Positions 12,062-22,989 of a DNA stretch of 64,000 nucleotides are shown here, in pieces (positions within the stretch are counted from its first letter, which is position 1; each line of letters opens with the position of its first letter). A model generated the notes under the pieces. It worked only from the letters and a program-made list of their open reading frames with translations, was not told the DNA's origin and searched no databases. The DNA comes from Adiantum capillus-veneris (taxonomy: Eukaryota; Streptophyta; Polypodiopsida; Polypodiales; Pteridaceae). The DNA lies in the NCBI GenBank assembly GCA_014529385.2, contig CM043943.1:158366247-158430246 (forward strand), read 5' to 3'. A program made the translations under genes and the position numbers.

Positions 12062-12863
12062 ATGAAGACAACAAAATAGAAGACGGAGATAACATATCTC
12101 AAGCAGCACAAGTGCTGCCCACCATTGTTGGAGAGACCGAGTTTCATAAAGTTGATCTTGTAGAGCACAAAAGTGATCTTGTAGAGCAAACCTCTCAAAA
12201 AAATTCAAATGACATGACTAAAGAGAGCGAGAACATGCTACCTACAAATGGAGAGACCCAAATTCATGAAAGTGACATTAGGAATAGTGAAGAGGAGATG
12301 GTGGTGGTAGAGCATCAAAGTGATTTTGTTGTGCAAAATTCTCCAAAACCTTCACACGACACTAACAACATGCCTCAAAGAGATGAGGATGCAGAGGGTA
12401 GTGAGAAGAAGTGTGAAGTCAATGAAGAGCTCCAAGCGACTCTTGCAACCAAGGACATACAAGAAAAAACTGACAAAGGGGCAGGAAAAGCGACACCAAA
12501 TACAAACAAAGTCCAAAGCATTCAAGAAAGGGAGCAAGGGATTGAAGTTGGTGAGAAAAACAAAGGTACTTATTTGTCCAATGTGATTAGTATAGATATG
12601 GCCCTTTTTGGAAGATAGTACAAAATTCTATTATGTTGTCTTTGCAGGTGAAATTGACATTCAAAATCAAGGATCCAGTGTGCCACAAGTAGACATCAAC
12701 ATTGAGGAGCTACGTCCTGATGCACGAAAATGTAGGCCACTTGGAAGCTTATATTCTTTTGAGAGAGATGGAGATAAACTAGTCTTTCAATCTTCCCACA
12801 TCAATAGAGAAATGCAATCACTTTTAGGAGACATCATTATAGATGAGTATGGGAGTATGAGAC
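12062..12863 (+). pseudogene. Acidic linker exons upstream of the FCP1-like domain
   Basis: Exon 12062-12565 is Glu/Asp/Gln/Asn-rich with an imperfect repeat of EHKSDLVEQ-type segments; it ends AAAG|GTACTT, phase 1. A short intron ends at TTTGCAG (12647), and exon 12648-about 12863 continues in frame (GEIDIQNQ, ELRPDARKCRPLGSLYSF). The matching phases tie these exons to the methyltransferase exon, so one gene is plausible. No catalytic domain was seen. The end of the second exon (before GTAAAT at 12864 or the TAA at 12869) is uncertain. Confidence 0.5.
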
Positions 12864-12929
12864 GTAAATAAACGTGTGCAATTTACAATTGTGTGCTGGA
12901 AATATATGGTCCCTTGTTTTGAGATTTAT

Positions 12930-13283
12930 AAGTGCAAAAACTTAAATTGTTATCATTCTTTTGTATCGTATGCAAAAAATATTGCTCATGCAATCAGCAT
13001 GAAGAAACATGCACTCATTCTTGATCTTAATGGAGTTTTACTCAGCAAAGAAGACAAGAGGCATCCATGTACAGATTGTGTCAAAATTGACCTTGGTCAC
13101 ACCACAATTGTTGTTCGCTCGGGTTGTTTTGAATTTTTGGATGAGATATGTCAGTACTTTCATGTTGGTATTTGGTCAACCATGCTACAAAAGAATGTTT
13201 GCACTTATCTGAACATTCTTGAAAATCATGCACATAAAAAATATCATTTCTTTATGGTATGGGGACGAGAAGATTGCTACATC
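12930..13283 (+). pseudogene. FCP1/NIF-like HAD phosphatase domain, DxNG type, truncated
   Basis: KKHALILDLNGVLLS (from about 13002) is the first HAD motif, with the FCP1-family DxDGT changed to DLNG. VVRSGCFEFLDEI and VGIWSTMLQKNV match the second conserved block, and FFMVWGREDCY the beginning of the next. The C-terminal motif (DDTPEK-like) is missing because the frame runs into gypsy sequence at about 13,283. FCP1-like proteins dephosphorylate the RNA polymerase II C-terminal domain or other phosphoserines. DxN variants occur in plant proteins with this domain and may act differently. The splice from 12863 could not be phase-checked. Confidence 0.65.
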
Positions 13284-14310
13284 CAGGAGAAAGCAAAACA
13301 GCTATTCCAGGAAAAGTTGAAAGAAACTGAAAGTGAAATCAAGGAAACAACCGTAAAATCTGGAGTGGTTGATAAAATTTTTGAGCCTATCGATGCAGCC
13401 TTGGAAGCCTACCAAGCAGGACTTAAAGCAGGACAAAACATAGAAAACAAATGGAAAAACTATCCTTCTAAAGACATGGAAGCAGCTAAGCTGGAAGCTT
13501 ATCAAAATTTGGTAAGAATCGCGCAAGGAATGCTGGAAAAACAAAAACCCAAGCTTGAAAATATCGCAAAACCTGAAGAGCTTGTGATAAGAGACACTAA
13601 AGAAAAATATGATGTGGTGGCAGAACCCCACCTTGAACAAAAGAACCAGATCTTATAATGCCGGACAACGAAGATGCCTTAGACGAAATTCCATTCGTAG
13701 AGGAAGATTGGTCAGGACACTTATGGGAAAAATTGAGAGATATCAATGTTGGGAGCCTAACTCTAAAGTCAGCTCCTATAGAGGAAGTTTGGTTAGATAA
13801 CCTACCTTCTAATGTGAACATGGATGTACAATCCTTGTACGGGGATTGCGGTTCTGAAGCTTCAGTAATGTCAAAACCATTGACCTTGAAAACATTACCC
13901 TCTTACTTGGGAGATAACGAAGATGAATCCATAGTGTGTAAGACCACCCAAGTAAAAAGAGATGAACAGACCCTAGAAGTAGACAACATTCATTCAATCA
14001 TGTCTACACCCATCCAATGCACTCTTACCTTGGGAGAAGTGTCAAAACTTCGACCATACTTATGGAATGATCTACACAAAACCCTAGAGAAGGTGGGGAT
14101 AACGGGGTTAATCTCAGAAAACTTGGAAAATTTGAAAAACAAAGTGGACAACAAAGAGATTCAATATGTTCCCATGAACAAAGTCAGAGAATATTACAAA
14201 GGGGAAGAAGGAAACACCACCCTCCCAGTGAAATATAATGACATTGAAACCATGGCAATAATGGATAGTAGAGCAAGCATAGCCATAGCCATGAAAGCAG
14301 TATGGGAATC
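13283..14310 (+). mobile_element. Ty3/gypsy gag-like tail and linker (fragment A)
   Basis: The sequence joins the truncated FCP1-like frame directly. The 13300-13656 part encodes an amphipathic Ala/Glu/Lys-rich segment. The 13658-14341 frame is acidic and then reaches IMDSRASIAIAM near 14262, where a retropepsin DSGA active site is expected with Gly replaced by Arg. No LTR or target duplication was found at the left junction, so this is probably a rearranged or truncated copy. Confidence 0.6.
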
Positions 14311-15544
14311 CTGGGGACAGCCATTAGACAAACTTCAATGAAATTGCAATTGGCTGATGAACACATTGAGAGACCATTAGGGCTGCTTGAAAAGGTGATA
14401 GTCAATTCCTATGGAATTGAATATCAACATACTTTTGCCATAGTAGACTTTGGGAAAAAACTCAACTATGAAATCGTATTGGGAAGACCTTTTATGCGAC
14501 AGGTACAGGTTATCCAAGATTGGGAAAACAATTATCTTTACTTGAAACAAGTGGGATTTATAACAAGAGTAAATCTAAAAGATCATAGTTATAGAGATGT
14601 CTTGAAAACACCCATACAAGAGTTTGATTCAGTCTCTTCAGCTGAAACTAAGCTTCCATCCTGGTTAAACAAAGACCCTCCTATTTGGATGTGTGGAGCT
14701 TTAGAAAATGGAAGCTTAAGACGAGAAGAATGTATCCTAGAAAGGGACTGCAGAGACGAAGCATATGTACATGAAACCTTTCCAGAACATTTGTTTGAGC
14801 CATTTTAGTGGACTCAAATTTTAGCGACAATGGATGTATGTGTGAATATTTCTATGCCTACTCAATTTTGTAATGAGGATGGCTACGACATAATTCCCAT
14901 CCAAATGATTTCAATCCTCAACATTGAAGACAAAAATGAGGAACCCAAGGACTTAATGAAAGCTCAACAAGTCTTTTCAGACCTCTATTACAATGCAACT
15001 GATGAGTTAGATGAATACTCAGCTACCTCAGAAGATTTGGGGTCAGAAAAAGTACATATGCGAGCTAAGTTACTCTTAAAAGGAGGGGAGGAAAAGTTTT
15101 TTTGACTTTTCAAACTAGAAATTGAGAAGACAAAAATGTTATAGACGGAAAAGAGACACCAAAAACATGACAACATGACCTATGACATCAGTCTCCAGTA
15201 GAACACAATTCGTGATGCAAGTAGATGCAAATGATTGTGTCAATGACAAAATCACTGGAAGATATCCTTCAAACAAAAATTCAAAAATGTCTCAAACATC
15301 GAGAAAAGCAAAGAAGGATACTCAAGCAAACCCACAGGATAAGAAACCACTCATGACCCGAGTCGAGCGGGAAAAGAAATATCAAGAGTTGAAAAAAGCT
15401 TTAAAGGAGATATACACGACCGAAATGGAAACCACGGAAGAGGATGCTAAGGATGTAATGAGCATTCCATCCCATTACAAAAAGTATACTCTCCAAGATC
15501 AAAAAATTATAATCGAACAACCTGTTAGGGGTATAAATGGATGA
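14302..15544 (+). mobile_element. Gypsy protease C-terminal half and protease-RT linker
   Basis: YEIVLGRPFMRQVQVIQDW (14467-14523) is the C-terminal retropepsin signature (ILGRPF), in a different frame from the DSRA half, so the protease is frameshifted. The 14830-15540 stretch has short linker frames with no domain. The fingers region of reverse transcriptase is absent, implying an internal deletion before 15537. Confidence 0.7.
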
Positions 15545-16320
15545 TCTATGCATACATTCATCAATCCGGGCTGATCATTTTGAACACCTCAGAAAGGTAT
15601 TCGAAAAATGTAGACTTTATAGGATTTGCTTAAATCCTGAAAAGTGCACATTCATCGGTAGACAAGGAAAAATTCTTGGACATATAGTGTCTAAAAATGG
15701 CATAGCTACTGATATTGAGAAGATTCACGTCATTGCTGATTTGCCTAGACCAACAACAGTCAAGGGGGTACAAGCCTTCATGGGGCATTGTGGATATTAC
15801 CGACGGTTCATCTACATTTACGCTATAATTGTAAAACCCATGTATAGCTTGATTACACACTTTGAATGGACCAAGGCATGTGAAGAATCCTTCATGAAGC
15901 TTAAGCAAGCTCTCACCTCAGCTCCAATATTGAAAGCACCAGATTGTAATAAAGATATTCCACATACATGTAGATGCTTCCAATTTTGATATTGGTTGTA
16001 TACTACCTTGGGAAAATTGACTTTCCTATTTCTTATGCTAGCTGACAATTGAACATGGCAGAAAAGAATTACACCACCATCGAAACGGAAGGATTAGGAA
16101 TGATCTATGCCGTTAAAATGTTTAGACATTACCTATTAGCCAACAAGTTTGTGTTCTTTGTGGACCACCAAGCTTTGTTGTATTTGGTCAACAAGCCATG
16201 CAACACAGGAAGAATAGTGAGATGGTTCATCATTCTTCTGGAATTTGATTTCTTTGTGGTTGTAAAAAAGGGCACTACACATCAATGAGCAGATCATTTG
16301 TCAAGGATTGTTTCAGGAGA
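15537..16320 (+). mobile_element. Gypsy reverse transcriptase (C-terminal part) and RNase H remnant
   Basis: MDDLCIHS at 15537 is the tail of the YxDD catalytic box. It is followed by DHFEHLRKVFEKC, LNPEKCTF and ILGHIVSKNGI, typical of Ty3/gypsy RT thumb and connection, and by QAFMGHCGYYRRFI. RNase H follows at about 15870-16310 in several frames (EKNYTTIETEGLGMIYAVK, FFVDHQALLYLV, and a TGA where the ADHLSR motif starts). At least two frameshifts and one stop make it inactive. Confidence 0.85.
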
Positions 16321-17840
16321 ATCGCCTAAAGGGGTAGATGATGATTTACCAGATGCCTATTTGTTCTCCATGAAAATGATACCTCGATGGTCGGAAAACA
16401 TTGTGTCATTGATGACAATAGCTCAAGTGGATTCACAAATACCACTTCCTATTACGATCATAGTAATCGAGCAATTGGCTATGTATCAATTACTAGCTGG
16501 TAGGCTATACAAAAAAAATCAAGACGGAATATTGCTCTTATGCATTAATCCTGAAGAAAAACAACAATACCTAAGTCAAGCACATGTTACCATAGTAGGA
16601 CTTCACTTTGCAGAAGACCAAACTATGCAACAAATCTTGAGACTTGGAGTATTTTGGCTGACTATGAGAAGCGATGTTCTATCTTTTGCAAAGGATTGTC
16701 CTCAATGTCAAAAACAAACACCCATACCTCATGTAACATTGTTTCAAATGTCACATGTTCCTAAGTGGAGTAACTATCTAGTTACTTACTTATCGAACCG
16801 AACATTTCCTGATGATATGAGTAAATGCCATCAAAGAGCGATTGAAACTGAATCAAGAGACTATGCTCTTATTGGGAACCAATTGTATCGGAGAGGTAAA
16901 GATCAACATTTGCATCTTTGTGCAAATGAAAATGAGTATATTCCGATTATAGAACAAGCACATGCTGGATTAGCTGGAGGTCACTTTTCTAGTGAGACCA
17001 CCGCAAGAGCAATCTTGATGGCAGGCATATGGTGGCCAACACTTTTTGCAGATGCTAAGAATATGTTCGAAGGTGTGATGCTTGATAACGGGGAAAAATG
17101 CCAACACGCGTAGATAGCATGCCCTTAAGACCAATGATGGGGGCTAGAGCTTTCGCAGAATGGGGTATAGATTTTGTTGGGCCAATACAGCCACCTGCTT
17201 ATAGGACCCAAGCTCAATATATCATTGTAGCTACAGACTATTTGACCAAGTGGGCCGAGGCTAAAGCAACTCAAAAGAATGATTCCAAAACCACTGTTGT
17301 ATTCTTATATGAGTATGTATTCACAAGATATGGACTGCCAATAGAAATTGTCAGTGATCGGGGAACTCATTTCCTCAATGAGGTAATTTAGTATTTTCTT
17401 AATGAGTTTATGGTCATCCATAACAAGTCAGCTCCCTATCACCCACAAGCAAACGGACAAGCTGAGCATACGAAAAAAATTCTTAGCTCGGTGCTGACTA
17501 AAGTGATTAGCTCAAGAAGGACAGACTGGGAAATGAATCTCCAGACATCTCTATGGGCTTATCAAGTTTCATTCAAAACAGCTGTAAATACTACACCCTT
17601 TAACCTTTTTTATGGTCTTGATTCCATACTGCCAATAGAATTTCTATGCCGAACAATTGTCTCAAATATGGAGAGCAAAGTCATATTTCCTGTGCATGTC
17701 CCAAGAGAAGTGAACATAAGAGCTGGGACCCAAGAGATGGGAGATGTGGTATAAGCCGATGGAGCTTTCAAAGGGCAAGAGGTCTCAAACGCTTTGTTGA
17801 TTGGGAAGCTAAGGCTCCATGTGCAAAGCTATGTTGATAA
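16298..17840 (+). mobile_element. Gypsy integrase with two H2C2-like modules (decayed)
   Basis: The frame 16298-17113 carries two zinc-binding-like segments. The first (about 16570-16720) is complete, with His-x4-His then CPQCQK; the second (about 16955-17080) has AHAGLAGGHF and IWWPTL but lacks the CxxC. The core catalytic domain follows: WGIDFVGPI with LTKWAEAK, SDRGTHFLNE at about 17352, a TAG at 17389, then APYHPQANGQAEHTKKIL at 17428-17481, giving a D-D-E arrangement. The end (17640-17837) drifts out of frame. No 3' LTR was recognised. Confidence 0.85.
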
Positions 17841-17890
17841 ATAATATTTCTTCATCTCTCTAGAGAGACAGGCAACGTGGAATTCTTGAA

Positions 17891-18052
17891 TTATCTCAAG
17901 AAAAGTACATTCACAAAGTCTTGCAACGTTTTAGTATGCATGGGGGGAAGTCATTGAGTACCCCAATGCAAGCATACTCCAAACTTAGCAAGGAAGACTC
18001 TCCCAAGACAGTGGCTGAGAAAGAGGAAATGGTGAAAGTGCACAAGATGTAG
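17891..18052 (+). mobile_element. Ty1/Copia reverse transcriptase scrap
   Basis: One frame reads LSQEKYIHKVLQRF, then STPMQA, LSKEDSPKT and EKEEMVKV up to a TAG. This is the conserved region near the C-terminus of Copia-type RT (LSQxKYIxxVLxRF ... CPKTxxEKxxM). Only about 53 codons remain, between oppositely oriented gypsy fragments. Confidence 0.85.
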
Positions 18053-18054
18053 GA

Positions 18055-18252
18055 TCAATTTTGGCATTTGCTGATAAAGATACCAACTCATAGTATTCTT
18101 TTGAGTATCGAAGCTGATCAGCACATGAATAGGTAATATTTCAGCTCCTAACTTTACAGCAATGTATGGATCCACATTTTCTTCATCTTCCTCATTGTTA
18201 ATAATTTGATAAAAAGCAGTAAAGGTTATCTTTACGGGTATTAAATGAGCCA
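18055..18252 (-). mobile_element. Retropepsin scrap, inverted
   Basis: The minus-strand frame contains KLGAEILPIHVLISFDTQ and MSWYLYQQM. This resembles the sequence around the gypsy protease active site (LIDxGAxxNxMSxxLYxx) with the catalytic Asp-Ser/Thr-Gly lost. It abuts the inverted integrase fragment. Confidence 0.4.
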
Positions 18253-18615
18253 CTTAGTGAGCATATCAACAACCATGAAAACAGATTCATAACCTCCTGT
18301 AGAAGGTAATCCTGTAACAAAGTCCATACTGATGCATTCCCATTTCATCTGGGGTATGTCAAGAGGTTGAAGTTTCCCTGGTAACTTGATCCTTTCAGCT
18401 TTTATCCGCTGACAAGAGAGACATTGCCTCACATAGCGAAGTATGTCTCCTTTCATTCCAGACCAAAAGTAACTCCTCCTGACAGCATGAAGAGTCTTAG
18501 CATATCCTGGATGTCCAGATGTAGGGCTCTCATGTGCTTTATACAAAATGGCCTTCTTTAAAGCTGGATCTCTAGGTACACAGAGTCTATGTCTGTAGTA
18601 AAGACATCCTCCCAT
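18241..18615 (-). mobile_element. Gypsy integrase fragment, inverted (H2C2 and start of core)
   Basis: It begins YYRHRLCVPRDPALKKAIL and has a complete zinc-binding HHCC module: AHESPTSGHPG, then the YFWSGM segment, then CLSCQRIKAE. It continues to KWECISMDFVTGLPST and VFMVVDMLTKWLI, the first catalytic Asp region. It stops before the second catalytic Asp. This is a chromovirus-like integrase type, distinct from the plus-strand one at 16.3-17.8 kb. Confidence 0.85.
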
Positions 18616-18621
18616 AACAGA

Positions 18622-19484
18622 TTAATCTTTAGCTTCAGGCATCTTATTCTGCTGGACTAATGATACTATATGCATGTGTTTTTGTTTTGTTGCTTTCTCT
18701 CTTGCTTCCTGTTGTGTCTGCTGAATCTTGAGTTGTTGCTTTTCCTTCCTATTTCTAGCTGCATGTGCCCTTTCAAGCATCTCTTGTGTCAGTGACCGCA
18801 AGTGAAATTTTTTAATTCTATATCCACTTATCCAGTTTGGCATTTTCTGTCCATCCAATGTAACAAGCTTAACGGTCCTACTTGATGATATGGAGTCAAT
18901 CACAAATGGCCCCATTCCTCGCTTTCTCAAACTTTTTGTTTTTTGCTTAAGAGTATAGATAAGCACATAATCCCCTGTTGCAAAGTCTTTGGATTTCACA
19001 TGTTGGTCATGAAACTCTTTCATGCGTTGTTTTTGGGCATATATTCCAACTACAACCTTTAGTCTAATTTCATCTAACTTTTCTAGTTCATCTAGACGGT
19101 CAGGCCATTCATGTCTAGTCCATTCAAGTTTTTTGGTTATCCGTAGTATTGGAATCAAAAATTCTATTGGTACTACGAAAAATTGTATTTCTTTAACCGA
19201 CATCCACTAATCCAATTAGCCATTGGTTCACCATCTAGGGTGGACAATTTTACGGCCCCACTTGGAGATACATCTTCAATGATAAACGGTATGTTTCCCT
19301 TTTTCTTAAACTTGGGAATGTGTTGCTTGGGAGAATAGACTAAAACCAGGTCACCTTTCTTGAAGATTTTGGTGATTAAGTGGGAATCAAAAAACTGTTT
19401 TTGTTTCCACTTTTGTGCATAGATGTGAGCTACATCAGTTAGCCTTTGCTCATCTAGCTTTTCCAAATCTTCAAGTCTTGACAA
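18622..19484 (-). mobile_element. Two tandem gypsy integrase C-terminal domains, inverted
   Basis: Frame 19203-18622 and frame 19484-19173 each carry the same type of C-terminal module: a helical segment with LDELEKLDE or LEDLEKLDEQRL, then IYAQK..., F(H/D)..H, K.GD.VL(I/V)Y and a beta-barrel ending NWISG(Y/C)R(I/L)KK. The first continues into LTQEMLERAHAARNRKEKQQ. Two copies of one terminal domain side by side mean that two related elements, or a duplicated end, were joined. Confidence 0.75.
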
Positions 19485-19519
19485 TTCATGTCAGGTCCAC
19501 TCAAGATTCCGTGCTACGC

Positions 19520-20460
19520 TTAACCTAACCAATGAATTGCTAGAAAGAATGCATATAGCCAAGCAAAGGAAGATTAAACAACAGCAAGTTATTGATGAAG
19601 CCCAAGAGGAAGCTTGGCTTCGAGTACTCAAACAGAAAGCTGCTCTCAAGAATCAACAGATACCGATTCCCATCAACACTCTAGAAATAGATGATCGACA
19701 ATGGGAATTACCTAAAGATGCAGTTTCAACAGATGATGAATGGTTAGATGGAATGGACCTACACATCAAAGTATAGCTCAACAATCATAGCACCAATGCT
19801 TTGGTCGACACAGGAGCTAGAGTAAATGCAGTCAATTATTCCACATACAAGAAGGCAACAAGTCAAGCATTGACAGCAAGAATAGCGATAATCAAAGGAT
19901 GCAACAAGAACCCAACCCCAACATTGGGAGTAGTAAACCTGAACGTGATAGTACATGGATGTTCATGTCCTCATCAATTTCTATGCTTACCAGATGAACA
20001 CATGAATGAGACGATGATTCTTGAAATTCCTTGGATGCGAACATACAAAGTAGTACCAGATTGGGATACAAATCATCTAAAGCTATCACCTAAAGGCGGG
20101 CAACTCATTACATTCCAATTGCACCAAGCAAGGAGGAATGAAAAAGAAGCAATCAGCAGACCAAACCACAAAGTAGTCAATCTTCTCCATCCCCTCAACA
20201 AGCAAATGCTACAAGTAGCATGCAAGGAGTCAGGCAAATTTGGGTACCAAAAGCACAGCTTAAGGATAAGCCGATTGAGATATGGGTGCTTAAAACTTCA
20301 CCGACAAAACAAAAGAAGCTTCCAAGGGTTAAAACATAGAGACGAGCACCTCCGAGCAAGGAACCTAACATGAAATTGGTTTGGAAGAAAAAATCTTCTC
20401 CACACACCATAGAAACAATCAAGCTATGGCGAGTTAAGTCTCAATAGACTTCACCACACC
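19520..20460 (+). mobile_element. Gypsy integrase tail plus retropepsin fragment
   Basis: MLERMHIAKQRKIKQQQ (19537) is the plus-strand equivalent of the tail seen inverted at 18.7 kb. At 19801 LVDTGARVNAVNYSTYKK gives an intact retropepsin active site (DTGA), and MILEIPWMRTYKVVPDWD at 20008-20062 is the ILG-type end of the protease. A downstream frame (about 20220-20330) reads RQIWVPKAQLKDKP, a linker type common in plant retroelements. Stops follow. Order and orientation show a rearranged mosaic, not a whole element. Confidence 0.65.
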
Positions 20461-21600
20461 ATATAGCACCAAGAAGACCAAGCTACCAATGGCGATAAAA
20501 AGCTCGACAACAGTCAAAAGTGCTACCAACAACTCAAGCAATCAGCATGTTGAAGCATCCTGATGGTACAATCAAACAGAGAGCACACAAGCTACAATAT
20601 TTTCTCTTTGGAAGACATCAACAGCAAACCTCGACATCAGAAACCCTTGAGTTAATTACTCAAGACCTAGCTCTTGCACAGCATATTGTTTTGAATTGCA
20701 TTGATCTTCAAAGCATGGTAGAGCCAACCACGGCTATGCATAGACACAATTGTTCAACCCATGCACACAGTTGTCCCGGAGTACGCCATCTAGGAGGGGT
20801 GGAAGGGCACTAAGTACTAAGTAATTAAGGGCAATGTTTGAAGAGAGAGAAAAAGTTCGATGTTAATGTGTGATTTTTTTGCAAAATTACCTAATAATGC
20901 CCTTATAATTCATCATCAAGGAAAAATTCACTGATAATATCTTTCCGATGAGTGTAAATAGTGTATATACTATCAAAAAATAGTCCTTTTTGGATATATT
21001 TTTTATCATTTTTATTGATGATGAGACTTAAATATAGAAAAATCCAAAAAAAAAATTGTGTTTTTCAATGCATTTTCTTAATTATTGGATTTTTACTTTA
21101 CTTTTTTAGAGCATTTTGCTATTTTCTTTAATTTTTTCAAATAAACAGGTCAAAAATTAATAATAAATAGCAAGGAAGCTCAGATGGAAAAACAAAAGAC
21201 ATGATGGTGATTAGAAAGACAAGGTGACAAGCACAAAAATTTTCAATGAAATCAGAAGATGGAAGCGGGAAACCTAAATTAGGTAGCCAAGCCTACTTTT
21301 GCAAAATTCTTGCCGAATGAGCGACAGGAATCCGATCAGGGAAATTTTTTAGTCTACCATAGATTTCACGGCCTAGTAGGACTAGCGGGGGAATCTGGGG
21401 AAAATTGGTTCAGGAAGTCCGAGTATATATATCCAAGGTAGGATAAAACCACCTCATTTCCACTTGCAGCCTTTGTAGAGAGAGCCTTCGACCTCTTTCG
21501 CGCGTCTTTTTCGGAGTCCACAGTTGCCCGTTTCCAGCGCCGTCTCGCACAAGACATGAGGGGTATGTTCTTTACTCGTCAATGATCCATTTTATACGGC
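20461..21600. other. Non-coding, possible LTR or leader sequence
   Basis: No gene was recognised. An AT-rich stretch (20820-21180) is followed by a GC-richer segment with a TATA-like ATATATAT at about 21423 and GTAGAGAGAGCC at 21475, which could be the promoter end of a 5' LTR for the element downstream. I found no matching copy at 26.6 kb, so LTR status is unproven. Confidence 0.3.
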
Positions 21601-22199
21601 CGGTAGCTAGTCTAAACCCCTAGAAAAAACCCTAGAAATCGAGCAGTGCACGAAGACCTATGACCAAAAACTGACCATAGCGGCCTATCAGCTCGACCAA
21701 ATCAGATGGGATTTGAACCTATAGCATGCCCTAACATAATAGAACCCTTCTATATCATCAGTTGACCATTCGACAGGGGTCGAGGGGGTCCCCAGTAGAA
21801 AAGCTAGGTTTTTGGCAAATGCCAGAATTCCGATCTGACTCCACAGATAGCTTGCCGATGAGGTTCATATACAATGTAGATGATTGGTTTAGTGAAATCA
21901 ATCAAGAAAAGCCCTCGAAAAGAAAAAAACGGCTCGAAGACTACAAAGCGTCAAATTCATTATACGGGGTCAAAATGACTCCAAAGGAGCCAGAATTGGA
22001 TGAGTTGCTTCACGACTATGTTGCGGACAAGTCCAAAGCTTCAAAGTTGACTGACCAACTCAACAGGCAGTGTAGTCACAAAAAATGGTGATTTCAGAGT
22101 CGATAAAGCACAAAGTGATGCCGGCATGACCAAACTTGACCAAATTCAATTTAGGACTTGTTTTAGGTGTATAGAATGTGTCTAGGTCAAAATTTATAA

Positions 22200-22830
22200 G
22201 CTTTGCAAAAATTTTGTCTGTTGTAAATAATCGCGATTATTTACTTTTGTACTATTTTTGCTTGAAAATTGTCACATCACCTCACCTATCATGTGTACAC
22301 ACCTATTATACGCCAAAAATCAAGTATGAGCCAAAATGAGCACCTATAACTTGGAAAATTGCTAGAAAACGCAAAGAAGTCTTTGCAACCAATTTTTGGG
22401 TTATGGACAACATTTCTTGATCCAAATCACCTCATATCTCATACACATGGTCTATACAATGCTAAGAACCAAATTGTACCAAAAAATATTGATTTTGGTA
22501 AAAAAGTTAATAATCGTGATTATTTATTTTCTAGCCAAATTGGGGGAGTTTTGATATTTTGCCATCATACATCCAAAGTACATAATGTGTTAAGTCTACT
22601 AGCCAAATTTGAACCAATTTGGAGCTCAGAATCTCAAATTTCCTTTATATCTACTGTTTCAGAGACTTAAAACCAAAATCTGGTCCCATTTTTACCCTAT
22701 GCATCCAAATGAGCCCATATTTTACTCAAAGCATGTATTTGGTATATACTTCAAGCCTGTGATGCCAAGTTTCCAAAAACTTGAAAAAAATGCTCAGCTG
22801 CAAATAATCGTGATTATTTACTTTGGTTGC
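22200..22830. repeat. Three AATAATCGCGATTATT-type palindromes
   Basis: The palindrome AATAATCGCGATTATT, flanked by TA/A-rich bases, occurs at about 22,226, 22,509 and 22,804; the latter two have CG changed to TG at the centre. Spacing is 283 and 295 bp. A diverged relative (TTAATAATTGCAATT) is at about 27,187. They lie in the non-coding leader before the ORF at 23 kb. Confidence 0.8.
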
Positions 22831-22989
22831 AAAAATTTGTTTTGACTTTACAGTTTTGTTCCTTGCATGTTTTTATGCATCTATGCTTGTTCAAAAATTG
22901 ATTTGAAGCAAATTGGACCAAAATAGTCAGCATTTCAACCTAAAGGACATTTCAAAGAAAATTTCGACAAATCTGCTAACTTTGACACT

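Noticed and set aside
13283-17840. A complete gypsy element with LTRs
   Set aside because: No LTR pair, primer-binding site or target duplication was found; RT is truncated and frames are broken.
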